Of a DNA stretch of 32,966 nt, positions 30,762 through 32,966 are shown piece after piece. The notes beneath the pieces were generated by a model, which made no database searches, was not told the origin of the DNA, and saw only the letters and a list, made by a program, of their open reading frames with translations. The DNA is from an uncultured Lachnospiraceae bacterium (GTDB taxonomy: Bacteria; Bacillota; Clostridia; Lachnospirales; Lachnospiraceae). Within the stretch, counting starts at the first letter, position 1. Each line of letters starts with the position of its first letter. The stretch covers positions 1 to 32,966 of the forward strand of contig CAMJAP010000024.1 of the NCBI GenBank assembly GCA_946403625.1, written 5' to 3'. The position numbers and the translations under genes are program-made.

Positions 30762-31550
30762 ATGCTGAAAGGTCTCTATACTGCATATACGGGCATGATC
30801 CAGGAACAGCAGCGCATGGACACGCTGGCAAACAATCTGGCGAATGCCGATACCGCGGGCTTTAAGAAGGAAGGGCTTACCAGCCAGTCCTTCGATGCCG
30901 TGCTCGTGGACAAGATCAGGGACGATTCGGATCCCTATCGTTTTGCCAGACGGATCGGTCAGGCAAATCCCGGTGTAAAAATTGGTGAGAGTTATACGGA
31001 TTTTACGCAAGGTTCGTTACAGGTGACGGATGTTTCTATGGACTTTGCGATCGGCGGAAAAGGCTTCTTTACCGTGGATTATACAAACAAGGGCGGGGAA
31101 AACTCGACGTTTTATACCAGAGACGGTAATTTCCAGTTGACTACGGACGGCTATTTGGTGACCACGGACGGCGATTTTGTACTGGGAAAGAAGGGCAACG
31201 GAACCGAACGGATCAAACTGGATCCCACGAAGGAAGTGGTAGCGGACAAGCAGGGATACCTGTTCCAGGACGGCAAGAAGGTTGCGCAGTTTATGATCAC
31301 GGATTTTGAGGATTACAACTATCTGGAGCATTACGGCGAAAACTTCTATTATCCGGTAGACGGGGCGAAAACGATCGACGCGGAAGGACAGATCTTTCAG
31401 GGCTATCTGGAAACTTCCAATGTACAGGTGGTTTCCGAAATGGTACAGATGATCTCCGTATCCAGACAGTACGAAGCGAACCAGAAGGTCATCCAGACCT
31501 ATGATACTTCGCTGCAGACGGCAACACAGCTGGGCAGACTGCAGGGATAA
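30762..31550 (+). CDS. flhO: Flagellar hook-basal body rod protein, FlhO/FlgF type
   Basis: This 262-aa protein is a distal rod component of the flagellar basal body. It has the N-terminal rod motif LYTAYTGMIQEQQRMDTLAN followed by NLANADTAGFKKEG, and the conserved C-terminal helix GYLETSNVQVVSEMVQMISV, then YEANQKVIQTYDTSLQTATQ. The middle carries the FAIGGKGFFTVD segment seen in FlgF/FlgG proteins. It is exported by the flagellar type III system and lacks a cleaved signal. An AGGAGG site lies nine nt before the ATG, 47 nt after mreB, so the four genes form one operon. Confidence 0.9.
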   Translation: MLKGLYTAYTGMIQEQQRMDTLANNLANADTAGFKKEGLTSQSFDAVLVDKIRDDSDPYRFARRIGQANPGVKIGESYTDFTQGSLQVTDVSMDFAIGGKGFFTVDYTNKGGENSTFYTRDGNFQLTTDGYLVTTDGDFVLGKKGNGTERIKLDPTKEVVADKQGYLFQDGKKVAQFMITDFEDYNYLEHYGENFYYPVDGAKTIDAEGQIFQGYLETSNVQVVSEMVQMISVSRQYEANQKVIQTYDTSLQTATQLGRLQG

Positions 31551-31610
31551 GGATTTTCGGACGATATATAAGGTAATCGGTGATTTAGCAGGTATAAAGG
31601 AGGGCGCGAT

Positions 31611-32426
31611 ATGGTACGTTCTTTATGGTCCGGGGCAACCGGAATGCTGGCACAGCAGACAGCGGTAGATACGATCTCCAATAACATAGCAAATGTAAAT
31701 ACGGCAGGCTACAAGACCAGTCAGATGGAGTTTAAGTCTCTGCTGTATCAGGAATTACAGACCAAGACGACTACGGCAAACGGTGAGCCGAAACCGATCG
31801 ATTCTCAGGTGGGCCTGGGTGTACGCAGTGCTTCCATCACTACGATCTTCCGACAGGGTGCATTTCAGGAAGCGGACAGCAATTCTTCCTTTGCCATCGG
31901 CGGTCAGGGTTTCTTTGCGGTACAATTGGCGGATAAGAGCGTCGGCTATACGAGAAACGGCGATTTTCACTGGGCAACCACCAGCAACGGTATGGAACTG
32001 ACGGATTCCGAAGGAAATGCGGTGCTGGATACCAAGGGACAGCCGATCCGTTTTACCGGAGAATATACGACCAGCAAGATCACGATCACGCAGGACGGTA
32101 AGTTTATGTATCCGGACGAAACGAACAACCCGAAGGATATGGGACCGCAGATCGGTCTGTGGCAGTTCAACAATCCGGCAGGTCTGGAGAAGGAGGGCGG
32201 ATCGCTCTATCTGGAGACGGAAGCCAGCGGAAAGCCTTTAAACGAATATACAAATGCCAATCTGGAAAAGAGCAAGGTGGTACAGGGCTACCTCGAAATG
32301 TCCAATGTGCAGCTGGCGGATGAAATGGTCAATCTGATCGTGGCGCAGCGTGCTTACGAGGCAAACTCCCGCGTGATCACCACAACGGATACGATGATGC
32401 AGCAGGCGAACCAGTTGAAGCAGTAA
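31611..32426 (+). CDS. flhP: Flagellar hook-basal body rod protein, FlhP/FlgG type
   Basis: The 271-aa protein is a second rod protein, related to FlgG and FlhP. It begins MVRSLWSGATGMLAQQTAVD and continues with SNNIANVNTAGYKTSQMEFK, contains FAIGGQGFFAVQLADKSVGY, and ends GYLEMSNVQLADEMVNLIVA followed by the coiled-coil helix QRAYEANSRVITTTDTMMQQ. It is similar to but distinct from the gene upstream. GGAGGG precedes the start. Together with FlhO it would build the distal rod between basal body and hook. Confidence 0.9.
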   Translation: MVRSLWSGATGMLAQQTAVDTISNNIANVNTAGYKTSQMEFKSLLYQELQTKTTTANGEPKPIDSQVGLGVRSASITTIFRQGAFQEADSNSSFAIGGQGFFAVQLADKSVGYTRNGDFHWATTSNGMELTDSEGNAVLDTKGQPIRFTGEYTTSKITITQDGKFMYPDETNNPKDMGPQIGLWQFNNPAGLEKEGGSLYLETEASGKPLNEYTNANLEKSKVVQGYLEMSNVQLADEMVNLIVAQRAYEANSRVITTTDTMMQQANQLKQ

Positions 32427-32484
32427 TGCAGCTTTGAAGGTGTCGTGAAGCGACGGATGAGGTGGAGTAATGGGGGGATAAGTT

Positions 32485-32892
32485 ATGGATTTTGGTAATA
32501 TTTCGAACTTAACAGATTATTCGGCATCGCTGGCATCGACGCAGAATGCACAGAAACTGGGCGACAGCGCAAAGGCGGCCCAATCCGACGAGAAAATGCT
32601 GGATGCCTGCAAAGCCTTTGAAACCTACCTCTGGGAGCAGGTGATCAAATCCATGAAATCGGCATCCGAGGTTTTTTCGGATGGGGAGAAGAGTCCGCAG
32701 GTCGATTATTTTATGGACACCGCCATCACCAAGACGGCGGAGCAGATGACGGATCAGAATCTGGGCTCCAACAGTCTGGCAATGCAGATGTTTGAGCAGA
32801 TGAAGCGCAACTCCGGCATCACCTTAGAGGAGATCATGGCAAAGAACGCCGCCGAGCAGGGCGTTGCGGACACCGGCAGTACCGAAGAGTAG
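32485..32892 (+). CDS. FlgJ-like rod-binding protein
   Basis: The 135-aa protein matches the rod-binding domain (N-terminal part of FlgJ): CKAFETYLWEQVIKSMKSAS, then YFMDTAITKTAEQMTDQNLG and NSLAMQMFEQMKRNSG. In this group the muramidase half of FlgJ is absent, as is usual for Firmicutes; the domain helps cap or position the rod. GGGGG and GGAG-type sites precede the ATG at a loose distance. It lies 58 nt after flhP and is followed by a strong terminator, so it ends the operon. Confidence 0.85.
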   Translation: MDFGNISNLTDYSASLASTQNAQKLGDSAKAAQSDEKMLDACKAFETYLWEQVIKSMKSASEVFSDGEKSPQVDYFMDTAITKTAEQMTDQNLGSNSLAMQMFEQMKRNSGITLEEIMAKNAAEQGVADTGSTEE

Positions 32893-32921
32893 TACTACAA
32901 ATCTTACACATAGCACAAATC

Positions 32922-32953
32922 CGGGAGGGTGGCGCAGGCCACCTTCCCGTTTG
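32922..32953 (+). terminator. Intrinsic terminator of the mreB/flagellar operon
   Basis: CGGGAGGGTGGC (32922-32933) pairs with GCCACCTTCCCG (32938-32949) over a four-base loop with one wobble pair, followed by TTTGT. Flanking ACAAA and TTTGT extend the stem. Confidence 0.85.
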
Positions 32954-32966
32954 TCATGCATAATTG

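Noticed and set aside
1-32966. CRISPR array, tRNA or rRNA genes, integrase or complete IS transposase
   Set aside because: None was seen on reading both strands; short RNA genes could still be missed without a covariance-model search.

Overview
The window looks like a chromosomal segment of a motile, Gram-positive, anaerobic Clostridia bacterium, most likely Lachnospiraceae. The evidence is the mreB/mbl-flhO-flhP gene order, a match to the Bacillus/Clostridium-type LexA box upstream of uvrA, strong AGGAGG ribosome binding sites and frequent TTG starts. No rRNA, tRNA or CRISPR array was seen. The species cannot be fixed from the sequence.

Positions 1 to about 8.4 kb are an AT-rich accessory region of short, mostly same-strand genes: three small lipoproteins, two GNAT acetyltransferases plus a truncated third, a cluster resembling toxin-immunity genes (unknown 351-aa protein, DUF4303, TPR protein), a VOC protein, a NapH-like membrane iron-sulfur protein and small membrane proteins. 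A 63-nt inverted-repeat element lies at 6555-6617.

Positions 8441-10678 are bounded by direct repeats of the first 118 bp of uvrB. The left copy is a dead fragment that stops just before the Walker A codons; the right copy starts the intact uvrB. Between them are a Phd-type antitoxin with a truncated toxin, a 59-nt IS-like inverted repeat, and an intact Phd/VapC module on the minus strand. Homologous recombination between the repeats would excise the segment and leave one intact uvrB.

From 10.7 kb onward the DNA is visibly more GC-rich and looks like core genome. It holds uvrB; a convergent pair of HAD-domain genes, one fused to a ParB-like domain; a marR regulator followed by an operon of two 392-aa ArsA/Get3-type ATPases with a 71-aa gene between them; a DUF4003 gene, a small membrane protein and a Dabb protein; a membrane protein with TrkA-like and RyR-like domains; a zinc-ribbon/TIR/transmembrane/Sel1-repeat protein; a PAS-GGDEF-PAS diguanylate cyclase; an AIM24-family protein; uvrA with promoter and SOS box; and mreB/mbl with three flagellar rod genes, ending in a terminator.

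The best candidates for undescribed biology are (1) the MarR-ArsA-small protein-ArsA unit, whose upstream region carries three GAANTATTC boxes at an exact 16-nt period plus a motif shared with the marR promoter; (2) the adjacent TrkA/RyR and TIR/Sel1 membrane proteins; (3) the ParB-HAD fusion with its HAD-only paralogue; and (4) the toxin-antitoxin segment framed by uvrB repeats. Functions proposed for these are inference from domain content and neighbourhood.
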